Assembly: GCF_000005505.3 (NCBI RefSeq)
Contig: NC_016133.3
Location: 7,068,001-7,132,000, forward strand
DNA from: Brachypodium distachyon
Taxonomy: Eukaryota; Streptophyta; Magnoliopsida; Poales; Poaceae
DNA length: 64,000 nt
Direction of reading: 5' to 3'
Each line of letters starts with the position of its first letter. The stretch's first letter is position 1. This document shows, piece by piece, positions 45,042-59,100 of this stretch. Under the pieces are notes generated by a model, which worked only from the letters and a program-made list of their open reading frames with translations, had not been told where the DNA came from and made no database searches. The translations under genes were made by a program, and so were the position numbers.

Positions 45042-48000
45042 GTGGAAGCTTTCAATCTGGCATCCCCGTATATTGTTACATCTGGCGAGTTTTGTCTCAA
45101 AATTCTTTCATTTCTTGCCCAAAATGAAGGTATACAAAATTTAATCGAAAGGAATTAATACTTGCAATATGGCACGCGCGTCTGTGTTTGTGCGTGGGAA
45201 ATGTGGATAACAGTGCACATATATGATAGATGTACATGTAGAGCTCCAGCTTGATGTTTGGTTTGCAAGCTTGGAAATTGTTCAATTTTTGGAAAACACT
45301 ATGCTACTTGCTGTAAACTATTCTAAAACATAATTAGTAGCTTGTGTTAAGGTGACAATGTAAGGAAATGATAAAATCATTTCACTGACGGGATTGTAAT
45401 ATAAGTTGTAATAGAGGCTTGCACATTGGCAATGAAAAAGAAAGAAACTTGAATGTCAAGTTGCTTAGTAGAACAAATCAGTGTCCCAACTTTTGATCAA
45501 AAAGAGCTTTCTGAGATCAGGCATCTTTATCTGCTGCCACCAACCTATTATTGGAAGCGATCCTTCTCCATGTCATGCTCATGTATGGAGGTGCTGACCT
45601 GGAAGAATATCATATGTTGTTCAAGGGGAAAGATGCTAACAACTGTTGCTGGGGCACTTCATTTTGTTGGTTTCCAGTCACCATCTTTGGGTCTTCTTCA
45701 TGACAAACCGTGTGGAACGCTGTGTTCGCTGGTGATGGAAATTGGCTGCCTTTTATTTGAATTAGGGCAGGAAGCACTTGTCTGTTTCAAAGTTGCAACC
45801 ACCATGACTGAAGACTTATTTCGGAGGGACAGCCTGATAAATTAGACCGAATGAAACCATCTCTCCAAGTAGTACTGCATATTTATAGACTGAAATGGAC
45901 CATCTCTGGAAGGACTATTGACTGCCAGACTGACTGGCTCTTCTAAGTTGTAACAGATTCTTCCATCTCATTGATTTTGTCTGGTGCTAAGCAAAATGAG
46001 TCAGGGCAGAGTCGCGATGCCGTTCATCGCACTTGCTGTGTTTCTCACATACTATGGGCATTCTACAGTATCTGCAGAAAAAAAAGACGACACCCACGAC
46101 AGTAACTCGTCTCACCTACACCCTGAAGCAGAGGCAATCTCTCTGTCACTGTCCAGGAACTAATTCCTAAAACGTGTTACAGGCATCTCTCTTTTACAGC
46201 GACTTTCTAGTTTGCCCAGTGCTATATTATAATCCAAAACGTGTTAGATCCATCCCCTGCAACTTTCTGCCTGATGAAATGGTGAGAAACAGAGGTCGTC
46301 TTTGCGCGGCGTTCACATGCTAAACCCAAACCAGGCCAAGTCCAGAGCTGCTTTCATATTTGTCGCAACGGTCTATCTGGAAGATTCGGTTTCTTTTGGG
46401 TGTGTGATCTGGACTCGCGTTTGGCTTCGGGAGAAAGATAAATTAGGCGTTGGGGTTGCTATGCCAGGAAGGTCATGTGCTGGAGCATCCTTGATCCTGG
46501 AACTGGAGATACGTATCAGAATTAGTCCCGCTGAAGAAAAAACAAGTTTGCAACTTGCAAGTAGTAGTTTTTCTCAATAGAAAACTGTTTCTCTTGAGAG
46601 ATACAGTACAGAGTAATAAATTTGGCAAACTAGTATTCCTGGCGCTGATTTTGGGGTTCTTACTGACGTGTGGGCTCCAAAACCAGTATTGCCGATAGCT
46701 ATCCCAGGGCTGAAAGTGGAGCGGGCTGCATGTGCCCACTCTTGCCGGGAAACCTTTACGTGGGCTTGCCCGCGGCCCTTGTCCACTTGCTCCTGCCCTG
46801 GCATCAATTGGAGTTTTTTTTAGTAAGATACCAATCGAAGTTGAAAGACCAAAGTGAGTCATTTTTAATGTTTATGTGGATGGAAAAAAAGGAAGGAAAA
46901 ATACTATAATGAAAACAGAGTTATTGCAATTTGCAAGCGACCAGAAATGCAGAAGCGAAAGACTATCATGAAGGTCACTCTCTTGCCCGGGTTCAGCTAT
47001 TTTCAGATATACAAGTCTTGGTAAATTGTCTTCCAAGATAACTCAGATTGTGCCTCCCTTCCCCCACCAGAGATAAGTTGGCATGCATTTCACACCCAAT
47101 TACAGACAATTTTGTATGACAGCTTATCGTGCATGTTTACTCCTTGTTTTTTTACACTGAAAACCGATGCGCTTTCTGTTCCTGTCTTCCTTGACCCTGC
47201 TGATTTTCCAAAAGAAGCAGATATTTTGATAAAGTTTATCTGAGAAAATTGTACTAGTTTCCAGCAAGAGTACTAGTCTAAGGCGAAGATTAAATAAATA
47301 GGGAACAATGACCAAACAATATTTTCTTGTGGTAGTTGTCGCTGACCCATTCTATTTTTAAAACAGACAGGTACTAGGTTAGCACTTAGCAAAGGAGATC
47401 ATACAATATGTCATCGCTCAGCAGGATGAACAGCGTGCATTTAGTTGCTGTCAAAAAAGAAAAAAAAGAAACAGCATGCGTCTAGTTCATCAGTGCTAAA
47501 ACATATATTCAGATTGCCAATGTCGGTCAGGAGGTTGAACCTTCATTAGTGCTCTACATGACTTCTTTTTAGTTATTTCAAAATTAGTGCTCCACATGAC
47601 TAACTTCCAATAATTGGGACAAGTCTAGACTTTACAATCCAAGCTCAGCTGATTCCTGAACCCCAGTGCCTGTCGCACTAAATGATAGGCCTTGCACAAA
47701 AAGTACGAAGTACTCAACTCAAAGGGCAGCTTTGTTTACAGAAATCACCCGAGTCAAGACAGAATTGCAAAGTATTTTTAGTAGTCTGGATGGCTGTGGC
47801 ATTGTCAAACTATCAGCCGACATCGATCGACCATCAGAAATATTTTTCCAGGGTAAATTATACTGGCTCAACAGGACTTGAACACCACTAAGTCTCCACT
47901 CATCCATTTGCACAATTGTTTACCCTGATGCACGGGCTCCTACCACTGTGCAATGCTTCCCTCCTGGAGCAATCTCTAAACTCATTGCCTCCTCTCTCTG

Positions 48001-48110
48001 ATGTTACCTCTCCAATCTTCTGCTGTCCCAACAAAAAGACCACACGATCTGCAAATATCTCCATATCCCATCCAAGAACTCACAAGCTGCATTGGGCTGA
48101 AACTGAAAGC
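45042..48110. other. Intergenic region between the U-box and lectin kinase genes
   Basis: U-box 3' UTR, then AT-rich sequence with A-runs. An open frame at 45453-45845 (130 codons) lacks motifs. The last 200 bp are the 5' UTR and promoter of the receptor kinase. No other gene is supported. Confidence 0.45.
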
Positions 48111-50594
48111 ATGCTCCTCCTCCTCCTTTTCGCACTATCTGTTCCTTCCTCCCAAGCTTGGTCCTTCGATTACCCAAGCCCCATTGCCAACCTTCCTTCT
48201 CTATGGAGCAACAACAATGCCACCATCCCCTACAGTGCAACATACACATCCGGTTTAACGACGAGAGCGATTCTTGTCAGGCAAAACCCTGCCGGGTACG
48301 GTCCATCCTTCGCCTGTGGCTTCATCTGCACAGCTCCCTGTGACACTTTCCTCTTTGCAGTTTTCTCTGTATTCATTGGAGAAAATACCAACAACCCTGC
48401 TCTCAATGCCTCGGCCACACCAAGGGTCATATGGACAGCCAACAGGCGCCGCCCAGTGAAGGAGAATGCATCACTCCAGATCAATAGGGACGGTGATCTT
48501 GTCCTCCGAGACTTTGACGGCTCGCTGGTCTGGTCCACCACCACATCGGGGAGCACTGTTGTCGGTATGAATCTCGCTCAGACAGGCAACCTTATTCTCT
48601 TCGACATGGTGGGGAAGACGGTGTGGGAATCATTCGAGCACCCAGACGATACGCTCCTTATTGGGCAGTCACTGAGGCAAGGGAAGAGGCTTACTTCAGC
48701 TTCTGCAAACTGGACTCAAGGTCAGTTCTACCTTACCGTGCTTGATCATGGCCTGCATGCTTTCGTCGATGGAGACCCTCCACAGTTCTACTACCAGAAA
48801 AGGTTTAATGTTACTGATGCAATGGCTCACTCAAATATGAACATATCCTCCTCTGATGAAGCAAAGGATAGCATGGTTTACATTTCCTTCTTGCAAGGTA
48901 GTCTCACAGCATTTGCCAGCTTCAACAATACAGATATCAAGTTGTTTGACATGTCATTGCCTTGGCGATCTTCAGCACAGCTCATGAGCCTCGAGGATGA
49001 CGGGCACCTGCGGGTTTATGGTTGGGATGGTATCTCATGGGAGCCCTTGGCTGATGTTCTGGATGTGCAACCTGATGAATGTGCATATCCTACAGTGTGT
49101 GGAGAGTATGGAATTTGTTCACAAGGTTATTGTAGTTGCCCTAGTAGAAATTCAGGAGATGAACTTTTCCGTCACTTGGATGACCGGCAACCTAATCTAG
49201 GCTGTTCACCGGCGATTCCTCTGTCTTGTGACTTGATACAGTATCAGCAGCTTTTGCCTCTCGCAGATGTCACATACTTCAATTTTGCTTATAATTGGAC
49301 TACTCATGAAGAGAGTTGCAAGGAGGCGTGCCTGAAGGCATGTACATGCAAAGCAGTCTTTTTCAGATATCAAAATGATACATATGGTTCTTGCTATCTG
49401 ATGCCAAAGATTTTTTCATTCATGCATTACAAACCTGAAAAAATTGGATATAACTTGTCTGCATATATCAAAGTGCAGATGTTACCTCCACCATCAGCGA
49501 GTAAAGACTTGGGTGCAACTGCTTACCATGTTGGTGTTCCTGTTCTAGTAGCATTCATCGGTGTGCTGATTCTCATCATCAAAAGAATAATATCAAAGAA
49601 AATGCAAGAGGACGATCCATTTAAAGGAATTCCTGGTATGCCAACACGATTCTCCTATAAACAGCTGAGAGAAGCAACGAATAACTTCAGCAAAAAGCTG
49701 GGGCAAGGAGGATTTGGACCAGTGTATGAAGGAAAACTTGGAAATGTCAAAATTGCGGTCAAGTGCCTGCGTGACATGGGACATGGGAAGGAGGAATTCA
49801 TGGCTGAAGTCATCACCATTGGTAGCGTTCATCATATCAATCTTGTTAGACTGATAGGTTACTGCTCTGATAAATTACACAGGCTCCTTGTTTATGAGCA
49901 TATGTGCAATGGGTCTCTGGACAAATGGATCTTCAGCAAAAGCCAAAGTGATTCACTCAGCTGGGCATCTCGATACAAGATTATCATTGACATTGCTAAA
50001 GGTTTGGCCTATCTTCATGAAGAATGCCGACAGAAGATTGTTCACCTTGATATCAAACCTGGAAATATCCTCCTTGATGAAAACTTTAATGCAAAGATAT
50101 CTGACTTCGGTTTAGCAAAGCTTATTGATAGGGATCAAAGCCATGTGATGACCAAAGTCAGAGGAACAAGGGGCTACTTAGCACCAGAGTGGTTGACATC
50201 AACAATTACTGAAAAGGCCGATATATACAGCTTTGGTGTCGTTGTGCTGGAAATAGTTAGCCGAAGGAAAATCCTGGACAGTAGTCAGCCTGAAGGGAGC
50301 ACCAATCTAATTAACCTACTGCAAGAGAAAATCAAGGTTGGGCAAGTCTTGGATATAGTGGAGAATCAGGATGAAGATATGCAATTACATGGAGCAGAAA
50401 TGATAGAAGTAATAAAGCTTGCTATATGGTGCTTGCAGCGCGAGTGCAGCAAACGACCAGCCATGTCACAGGTTGTGAAGGTCTTGGAAGGTGCAATGGA
50501 CGCAGAAAGGACTGCAGGCTCTGAGACAACTAGCAGAGACTACATTTTTAATGCTTCATCCCCTCTGACCCCGGTGCAAGTATCAGCAAGATGA
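48111..50594 (+). CDS. G-type lectin receptor-like kinase (SD2-5-like)
   Basis: An intronless 827-residue receptor kinase. Signal peptide 1-16 (MLLLLLFALSVPSSQA). A bulb-type mannose-binding lectin domain follows (about 45-185), then an EGF-like Cys cluster (VCGEYGICSQGYCSC), a PAN-type region (ESCKEACLKACTCKAVFF), a transmembrane helix at about 474-491 and a cytosolic Ser/Thr kinase from about 513. The Gly-rich loop GQGGFGPV, the Lys of IAVKCL, DFG at 665 and the APE segment (APEWL) are present. The catalytic loop reads HLDIKPGN, so it lacks the Arg of HRD (non-RD kinase), as is common in innate-immunity receptors. The ORF is open to 47916 upstream, but the start at 48111 places the signal peptide at the N-terminus. 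Ligand is unknown. Confidence 0.94.
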   Translation: MLLLLLFALSVPSSQAWSFDYPSPIANLPSLWSNNNATIPYSATYTSGLTTRAILVRQNPAGYGPSFACGFICTAPCDTFLFAVFSVFIGENTNNPALNASATPRVIWTANRRRPVKENASLQINRDGDLVLRDFDGSLVWSTTTSGSTVVGMNLAQTGNLILFDMVGKTVWESFEHPDDTLLIGQSLRQGKRLTSASANWTQGQFYLTVLDHGLHAFVDGDPPQFYYQKRFNVTDAMAHSNMNISSSDEAKDSMVYISFLQGSLTAFASFNNTDIKLFDMSLPWRSSAQLMSLEDDGHLRVYGWDGISWEPLADVLDVQPDECAYPTVCGEYGICSQGYCSCPSRNSGDELFRHLDDRQPNLGCSPAIPLSCDLIQYQQLLPLADVTYFNFAYNWTTHEESCKEACLKACTCKAVFFRYQNDTYGSCYLMPKIFSFMHYKPEKIGYNLSAYIKVQMLPPPSASKDLGATAYHVGVPVLVAFIGVLILIIKRIISKKMQEDDPFKGIPGMPTRFSYKQLREATNNFSKKLGQGGFGPVYEGKLGNVKIAVKCLRDMGHGKEEFMAEVITIGSVHHINLVRLIGYCSDKLHRLLVYEHMCNGSLDKWIFSKSQSDSLSWASRYKIIIDIAKGLAYLHEECRQKIVHLDIKPGNILLDENFNAKISDFGLAKLIDRDQSHVMTKVRGTRGYLAPEWLTSTITEKADIYSFGVVVLEIVSRRKILDSSQPEGSTNLINLLQEKIKVGQVLDIVENQDEDMQLHGAEMIEVIKLAIWCLQRECSKRPAMSQVVKVLEGAMDAERTAGSETTSRDYIFNASSPLTPVQVSAR

Positions 50595-53150
50595 AATGCT
50601 TTAGGCAAAGTAGAATGCCTGCTTGTGGCTTAGTTACAACAATATACTAGTGTGCAGCGCTTTATAAATTTCTTCTTTAACATATGTAATGTGTGAATGA
50701 AATATAAGAATTTCCCTATGGGATATGTATCTAGTTACTGATTTTAGATCTTCATATTGCGGACTATTTAGTTTTTTTATCTTTCCAATCTGGCATTCTT
50801 GCTATTGATGAAGACAGCAGGTAGCAGTGCTGACTGTGCATATCTTAAAGTTGCTACTTATCTGCTGTAGTTTTGCTGGCCAAAAACAAATCACATACAA
50901 ATATTTGAATAGAGCAACACGTTTTTGTTTTTTTCGAATAGTCACCAGGGGACAGGAAATATTTTAACAGAAGAACATGTAACAAACTTTATATCAACAC
51001 GCTCGGATTCTCCACCTAAACAACATATATCCTTCTCTCTTCCCCATTGACTAAGAAGTGGGCAAGGCGAGATGACCAACATCTGGCATGGAGCTGTTGA
51101 AGAGACAGGGGAGGGGAAGAGCTTTGCAATGGTGCTGCCTTATGGAACTTCTGGTCGCCATGTCTCTGTTGACGTAACCGGTTACTTCCGCCTCATGCGG
51201 CTGACTGGTGCCAGATGAGAGCTGTTGCGGAGCGCCTCCAGCAGACAACCGAGGAGGTCATGCATTGCGTAGTTGCATCTTTGGCGGTCTCCGCTGCCTC
51301 CACGTGAGCCAAGTCGCTGACGAGCAGGTGTGCATGCTTTTAAAGATTCAACTCTGCTACTATTACTTGGCACTTCCACATAGGAACAAGGAAACATTGC
51401 TTCTTATGCTATTTCATATGATAAGCTAGTGTGTATTCTCCTGTCAAGCTGCTTTCATGGCTAGTGATATTGACATGTTGGTTGCTTAATAAAAAACGCC
51501 TAATATGAGATCCACTTTAGTAAGCGATCTCCATTTAAGATTTTTCTTGGTTATTCTTTATCAAAATTCAAAACATGGAATCCTACATTCGGTAAGATTC
51601 CCTACGTATTTCTCCTACGTGTTGACAGATTGCATGTTTTCTTCAGTTCACTTCAAGCAAAAAAAAATTATATCCATTACATCATCTTTTACTGTTGCTG
51701 CATCTTTACCATCGAGCAATTTCTTCACTCCTTAACAGGTTACCCCACCCATGAAGGCATGGATCCATCCCACATGTAAATCCAACATTTTGAAGTATCC
51801 CCGCAGCCAAGAAGAAAATAGAACTGAAATCTAGCAGTCAACATGACCAAATTTCAGAGTCAAATCACTCACTGTAATGGGCCAGTTGGCTTCGGCCTGT
51901 GCGTCGCTGTCAGGGGGCGGGCGTCGTCCTCGGCGAGCGGCTCGGGCCAGCGGCGGCGCCCAAGACAAGCAGCTCGGGGGCGGAGCGGCACGGCCGTCGT
52001 GGTCGGCACATGTCAGGGCGCCAGTCGTAGCGCCCCTTCATTGTTTGTGTGGCACGAAGTAGGGCAGTTGCGGCCGGATGAGCTCGCCGCCGTCACGGTG
52101 GATGGATTGATGTGCTCGTGGGCTGCCGGGATGGCCGGCTCCAGTGCGGTCAGATTGAAGGTAACCGTAGGTTGCAGCTGAATACTTTTTTTTTGCGGGT
52201 AGGTTGCTGCTGAATACGGAGTACTCGAAACAAAATAAGACCTATAAATACATGGATATTCTGCATTATTCTTTATTTTAATTTTATTTTTGCATTTTGT
52301 CAGGGAACAACATGCTGAAACAAGGAAAAATCGTGTTTTCCCCCCTAAATGGCCCCTTTTTAAAACTTAATGAATTTTCTTTCGAACTACGTCGTTAACT
52401 TATCTGCACTTCTTTTTTCCGAATCAGCATCATTATGTTGGTCCTGATAAACCCACGTCAGGAAACCGTTCGCATGACGTCTTAATACCTGAGACGATGG
52501 CCATTGACGATAATGGTGTGCGTCTATCCCACTCAACACCCAAAAAACTTAAAGAATGAATTGAATCTCGAGTGTTAAGTTTTAAAACCCAAATTTGGTT
52601 TCGAAACTTGGGCCTTAACTTTCGTACACAAGATTAGCCCAATTGAAAATAAAAAATTGAGCAACAGGGTATCCAGTAACCCAAGCAGGCAATTTAGAAC
52701 AAGAAGTTACTTTACTTTCACAAATATTTATCGAAACATACTCATGTGTAAGATAATTATAAAAAGCCCATAACAGAAAACTCGAAGGCGAAAACAAATA
52801 GAAAGCTGTACAAAAAGAATTGTTTTACGGAGTACAAATTCCGAGCACTTAATTTTTTTCTTTTATATCCATATTTTGGTTTAAGTAGCTAAACTGCTAA
52901 AACATGGGTGTAACCCATGGTTCCGGAGAAAAAAACCCGGCCAATTTCTGCAGAACGCTACATCCAGCTCCGGAGTCCCAAACCGCGGAGTGACGCGCCA
53001 CGTGGGCGCACGAGGCCACACGAATTTGTGTGGCCGCGGGGTTCTCTTCCCATTCCAACCCTCCAGTAGCATCGCCGTCGTCGCCGTCCGATAAGTACCA
53101 GCTGCCCCTCCTGCTGGAGAGCCGTTTCTCGCACCGTCTGGGAAGGGAAG
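50595..53150. other. Intergenic region upstream of the HCF173-like gene
   Basis: Receptor kinase 3' UTR, then mixed sequence. A GC-rich patch (51885-52160) and a minus-strand stretch at 51180-51390 with a short MHDLL-like motif may be gene relics, but neither is convincing. The last 130 bp are a GC-rich 5' UTR. Confidence 0.45.
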
Positions 53151-56100
53151 ATGAGCTGCGCCTCTACCTCCTCCCCTTGCTGCTCCGGCGTCTCTCCTCC
53201 GGTTCTTGCCAGCCCACGGGTCAGTTTACCTCCTGCCCCCGTCTAAACACATCTTCTATCGTCCTTGCCTGCGCGAGTTATGCACAAATTGGCCGGATTT
53301 TTCTTTACCTTTTATGCGAGCCATTATAGTTCAGTTGTAGGAAATCAAGTGCTCTCTTATGTTAGTGTGTACGTGCTGCCCTCGTGCATGAACCTTTGAT
53401 TGGATATGGTTTGTGCTTTATGATCATCTCGACGGTGGAGTAGAAATTTAGGAACTAAAGAGTTTCGAAGCTCGATCGTTAGGGATTTGTTGCAACGGTG
53501 GAAGGGGATGTTGTGCTTACTATCATAGATTATAACGTCATGTAGGATGATGTGGACAGCAAAGGTCCCATGGTCTAGTGGTTAGGACATTGGACTCTGA
53601 ATCCAGTAACCCGAGTTCAAGTCTCGGTGGGACCTAATTTATTTTGTTTTTTCCTCTTCTGATTTGGGATTGATGCTAGGCTCACAAATCACAATGCAAT
53701 CTATGCTTACTACTGGTAGGAAAAAAATCGCGATAACATGTTAGTGATTTTATATTTTGTTATTATTTAGGGAGGATTCTCTGCAAGCTGCCCCACAAGA
53801 AGAAATCAGGAAGCGTGTTTCCTCGGTTCAAGAGAATTTCCTCGGGTCAAATACGGCCCAGCAAACCGTGCATCATCGCGTTTGTCGCGGAGGGAAGTAA
53901 TTGCTTTTGCCGGTCAGCAATCTTGGGATATCGGCAGATTTGCAAGGACTTTGTTTTTCTTCAACGGGCCACCAAATCCTCTCAAGGTCTTGTCACTGAA
54001 CGAATTTTCCCTTTTATTAATATGTTTTCATTGGGTTTGTGGTTATGCTTTTGTTTGGTTGTAGATTGTGGAGTCCATAATGAGCAGTATCACAGCCTCG
54101 GCTCCTACCGAAGCACCGAAGAAAATGCAAACTTCTGATGTGGTACTGGTTACTGGAGCTACTGGTGGTGTTGGTCGAAGAGTTGTCGATGTCCTACGGA
54201 AGAAGGGGCTACCTGTCCGTGTATTGGTATTCCATCTGCTTTCCATTTCGTCAACCATGTCAATTTTGGCATTTCATTACATTACATGAAAATTACATTT
54301 TCTCTCTTTTCTTCAAGCTTTCATCTTGGGAATATTGATTCCATGTTTTATTCAGGTTAGAAATGAAGAGAAGGCGAGGACAATGTTGGGGCCAGATGTG
54401 GACTTGGTAGGTCAATCTGAACTATTACTGGCAGTGAGGATTATCGGTGTTTAATGACATTGCATTATACTGTTTATAAATTCTCCTGACAAACCTTTGG
54501 TTGTTACAAACCTTACATCACCTCATTGTCAAATGGTCCGAAAACCTGTTAGTTGCTGTTCAAAGAGTCAATGTGAATTTACAATGATGCATTTTATCTC
54601 GATAGAATTATTTTTTTTGCGGGGGGGTCTCAATAGAATATACCTAGAGGGTCTCGGTTCTGCCTTTTGTCTCTTGGGCTTTTGTTTAGCATACCTTAGT
54701 TTCTGATTTGCTAGCGTATGCCCTTTTAGTTCTGGTTTGCTTTGTTTGTCCTTGTACTCTTTGTGCCTTCTTGGTCTAAACCTTCTAGTAGAAAATGACG
54801 CACATTTCGGTGCATTTTCGAGAAAAAAATACAATGATACATTGATCTGCGATAATTCCTGTAAATTCTGTGCTAATTGTATATGTAGTAGTCAACACAT
54901 AACTGCAAACCATCATGTCATCCAGATCGGAATATTTATTGCAGATCATAGGAGATGTTACAAAGGGTGATACACTCGATCCTAAATACTTCAAAGGGAT
55001 CAAGCAAGTAATCAGTGCAGTTTCTGTCATAGTAGGCCCAAAGGAAGGTGATACACCGGACAGGCAGAAGTATGCGCAAGTAAGTCATCCGGTAAATTGC
55101 TTAAGTCATGCTTCTGTTCTTCTCCATTGGCTGAATTGGGCGATAATACTTGACGCAAAAATGAAGAAGAATCGGGCTATAATACAAGTAAAGTGAGCGC
55201 CTGATGCCCTCATTTCCAGTCATCTACTACTCTAGTGCCAACCGTACTGATTTAAGATTTGTGCATGTCATGAAATAATTTGTCTGCTATCTGGACCACA
55301 AAATGTCACATATTTGCCCTTGCACATCTACACAGAATGACACTTTGATCTCATATTCATGCAGGGCATCAGGTTTTTTGAACCCGAGGTAGCGTCACCA
55401 ATACAATTGTTCGTTTCATGTATAATAAGTAACACTTGTTTACGATATCTCTCCTTCAATCCTCACTATATAGCCTGAAACCCTATATAAGTGTCTTCTT
55501 TTTAAAATCCAGTTCATGGTATCATTTGTTTTGCCAATCAGATCAAGGGACCTTCGCCTGAAATGGTAGAGTACATTGGTATGCAAAACTTAATTAGTGC
55601 TGTAAAGAATAGTATTGGATTGAGTGAAGGGAAACTGCTATTTGGGTTCAAAGGTATATCTTTCATTCCTTGATCAAATTGATACCTCCATTCAAGCTAG
55701 TCGTCTTTTATGTAGTCTGGCACTATTGTGTTCGTGTAGTCGCAGACTAGCTTTGAGACCAATACACTAGTCATCCCCACAGAGTATCTTTACCAATGCT
55801 ATATTCACAAAAATATATTCACAGAAATTCTACTTACATGCTGGCATGGTAGTTAGTTGTTTTTGCCTTTCCTAGTAATCAATAATCAATCCATGTCAGC
55901 CTACGTAGATTGATAGTACTAAGTTCACAAATAAGTGACGTTTTGTGCATTGAAACGGTCCTCAAGATGTAACTTTGACCACTAATTTGAATTTTAGTAT
56001 GTCATAGTAAAACCCAAGAAATTATAGAATATTTTGAAAAACTTCCCGAGACAAATCTATACATATGATTTGAAGTTTTAAATCTAATAATCGAAATTAT

Positions 56101-59100
56101 ACTGGCAGTCGAAGTTTTAAAAGCTTGACTGAAGCTATGTCCAAAACATCACTTATTTGTGAGCTGGAGGTAGTATTACTCTCCTCCCTTGCTCTGAATT
56201 TTGTCCTAGTGGAATTCCCATTCGATTGAGCCTGTTGATCTGTGGGCTTGTAATTTCTTAATGGGAACACATCCAGTTCTCCTGCATGTAGGAGCCTAGG
56301 CCACAATCCTATATATGTGGGTGATGCGGTGAAATTGATTTTTTTTCAAGAAAACACAAAATACTTGTGGACCATTGTATTGATAGGAAGATCTAATGAC
56401 AAGGCTTTAAGCCCCCCGTTTACAATCCTGATGTTTTCATGGCATATATATGCATGCCTTTTGGTTTAAATTCTGCATCCACATTTTGGTATTTATGATG
56501 GCTATACTAATATTAAATAAAAATTTTAGCACATCTCAATCAGTTGCAAGTTCATAAAAAGTAACAATATATCGTTTTCTGTTTGACATCACTGTTTTCA
56601 TTTCCTTTCCAGAATGTTTTTTACCTTGATTGTACGACATGTTAGTCATTCGATGTAGGTAATTTATCTGGAAAGTTTGTCTGGGGAGCACTTGATGATG
56701 TTGTAATGGGTGGTGTTAGTGAAAGTGCATTCCAAATCCAACCAACAGGAAGTGAAACTGGTGGAGCAACTGGCTTATTCAAAGGTATTTGGTTTCCTTT
56801 ATGCTTACGTGTATAAGAAATGTCACACTTCCTTTGAATAGTCTATAGTCTAAGCTGACCTGTCCATTGATTTTTCTAGGCATTGTGTCTACTTCAAATA
56901 ACGGTGGATTCACTAGTATAAGGACAAAGGTATTTGCTTTCTTCAGGAAAGGAATTACTGATGCATACACATCGTTCTTATTTGCGCTTTATGTCATTTA
57001 AAATAATAATAAAAAATCTCTTAATCAAATATTACTCCCCAAAAATATATGGCATTCTAGATTTTGCAGTCTCCAATGAGCAACTTTGTAAAGAAATGTC
57101 AATAAACAATTTTTTTTGAGAAAACGTGATAGCTTTGCACCTCGTTGCACTGATAGAAAGAAGGTATTTACTGAAAGCAGGCACAGTCATTACAAAAAGA
57201 ACCTTAGGTAACATCTGAGAGGGGTTGGAGCCTTTGAAGCTTCTCGGTCCCTGCCTGACCTCAATCCCTAGCCTCACTCTTGATCTCGCCAAGATGAGGG
57301 AAGTAAGAAGAGGTTGTGCTCGACTCAGGGGAACTTTAGGCCGAGTTGATGCCATGGCCGCGAGCGGTCCGTGCAGGAAAGCCATTGCCAACGGATCCTC
57401 AAAGCCAGCCCCTTGAGCCAGATCGTGCACGCCCAGCCCACCTTTGCCAAGAGGCCAGCACACAAATGTATAGCGTGGAACTATTTTTTAAGACAAATTT
57501 AATGGTACATTTTTTTGATCTAACAAATCCAAATAGTTACTTACTCCTGAAGCTGGAAGTATTAATTAGTAGCCAAAGATGTACAAGTTTGACTCTAGGC
57601 TTTCTAGGAGGTCATGAAATTCGGAATCAACATAGTATCTGTAATCTGTATACCTGAAACTGGTCTGTGTAACTGCAGAACTTTACTCTGCCCGAGGACC
57701 TGTCGGCGTATGACGGCGTTGAACTAAGAGTTAAGGGAGATGGGCGGAGGTACAAGCTGATTGTAAGAACCAGCTATGAATGGGATACTATTGGTTATAC
57801 TGCAAGCTTTGACACCACGAAGGGGGAATGGCAAAGTGTATGTTGAATTTATGTATTATTGTGCAAATATCTTCATTGTCTGTTTAGTGACCTACAACTG
57901 TGTTCCATATCCCTGCATCAGGTTAGGATACCTTTCTCTTCACTGATACCTGTATTTCGCGCTCGGACTGCACCTGATGCTCCGCCCTTTGATGCAAGCA
58001 ATATCACTGCATTACAGGTGTCCTCTTCTTCCTTCCTTCCTTCCTCCTTCCTTTCTTTCTTTTGTTTGTATCTATGCAGTGTTAACTTTCGAGGGATTAC
58101 CAAAAACACTCGTGTAAATTTGGTGTGATAATCCTGTAGCTCATGTTCAGCAAGTTTGAATATGATGGAAAGCTCAACCCAACATTTATAGAAGGTCCAT
58201 TCGAGCTTCCATTTTCAAGTATTAGAGCATACATAAATGAGCCAATTACTCCAAGGTTTGTCTTTTGAGCAACCTGTTTCCATTGAACTCCAGGGTTTCT
58301 TTATGTACTAGTTTTGAGTAAATAACATCAGGAAATTTGAATAGGTGACCACGTTATCATTCAATTCGCTTGAACTCATCAAGACTAATTTATTTGATTT
58401 CCTTTGTTCGCAGGTTTGTTCATGTGAGTTCTGCTGGAGTTACTAGACCTGAAAGACCTGGACTAGACTTAAGCAAACAACCCCCTGCTGTCCGCATGAA
58501 CAAAGAGCTTGGCTCTATTCTAACTTATAAGTTGAAGGCATGTAACTTATCTTAACTGTTAATTTTTTCTTAGAAATCTTGATTTCTAAGCACAGTTTCT
58601 TATTATGTCATGCACATGCGAAGAAAACATCTTCCAGTAAATGATTGACATTTGAAGTCTAACTTATGGTTACACCGAATCCTTTCTTCTGTAACATTTG
58701 AAGTGTCATTTCAGGGAGAAGACTTGATCCGTGAAAGTGGTGTTCCCTACACTATCGTGCGGCCATGTGCTCTAACTGAGGAACCAGCTGGAGCTGACCT
58801 CATATTTGAACAGGGGGATAATATTACTGTAAGTAGAGGCAGCATGTGTCAATGCCATAACGTGATTCCATGTCTCTCCTTTTCCTCCCTACAAACCTAA
58901 TTATGTGTTTAACAATTACCGTGATAATTCAGGGAAAGATATCGCGGGAAGAAGTTGCCCGCATTTGTGTTGCAGCTCTAGCTAGCCCAAATGCAGTGGG
59001 GAAGACTTTTGAGGTTAAATTTCTGTAACTAATTTGTGAGAAACTACGTTGGACAGTAAAACATTAGAAGGGAATAGTCACGAAAAAAACAATTTGGAAC

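Noticed and set aside
45453..45845. 130-codon ORF downstream of the U-box gene
   Set aside because: It is in AT-rich 3' flank without motifs.
47916..48110. Upstream in-frame extension of the lectin kinase
   Set aside because: It would put a 65-residue leader before a perfect signal peptide.
51180..51390. MHDLL-like motif suggesting an NLR relic
   Set aside because: One short motif with no neighbouring NB-ARC or LRR sequence.
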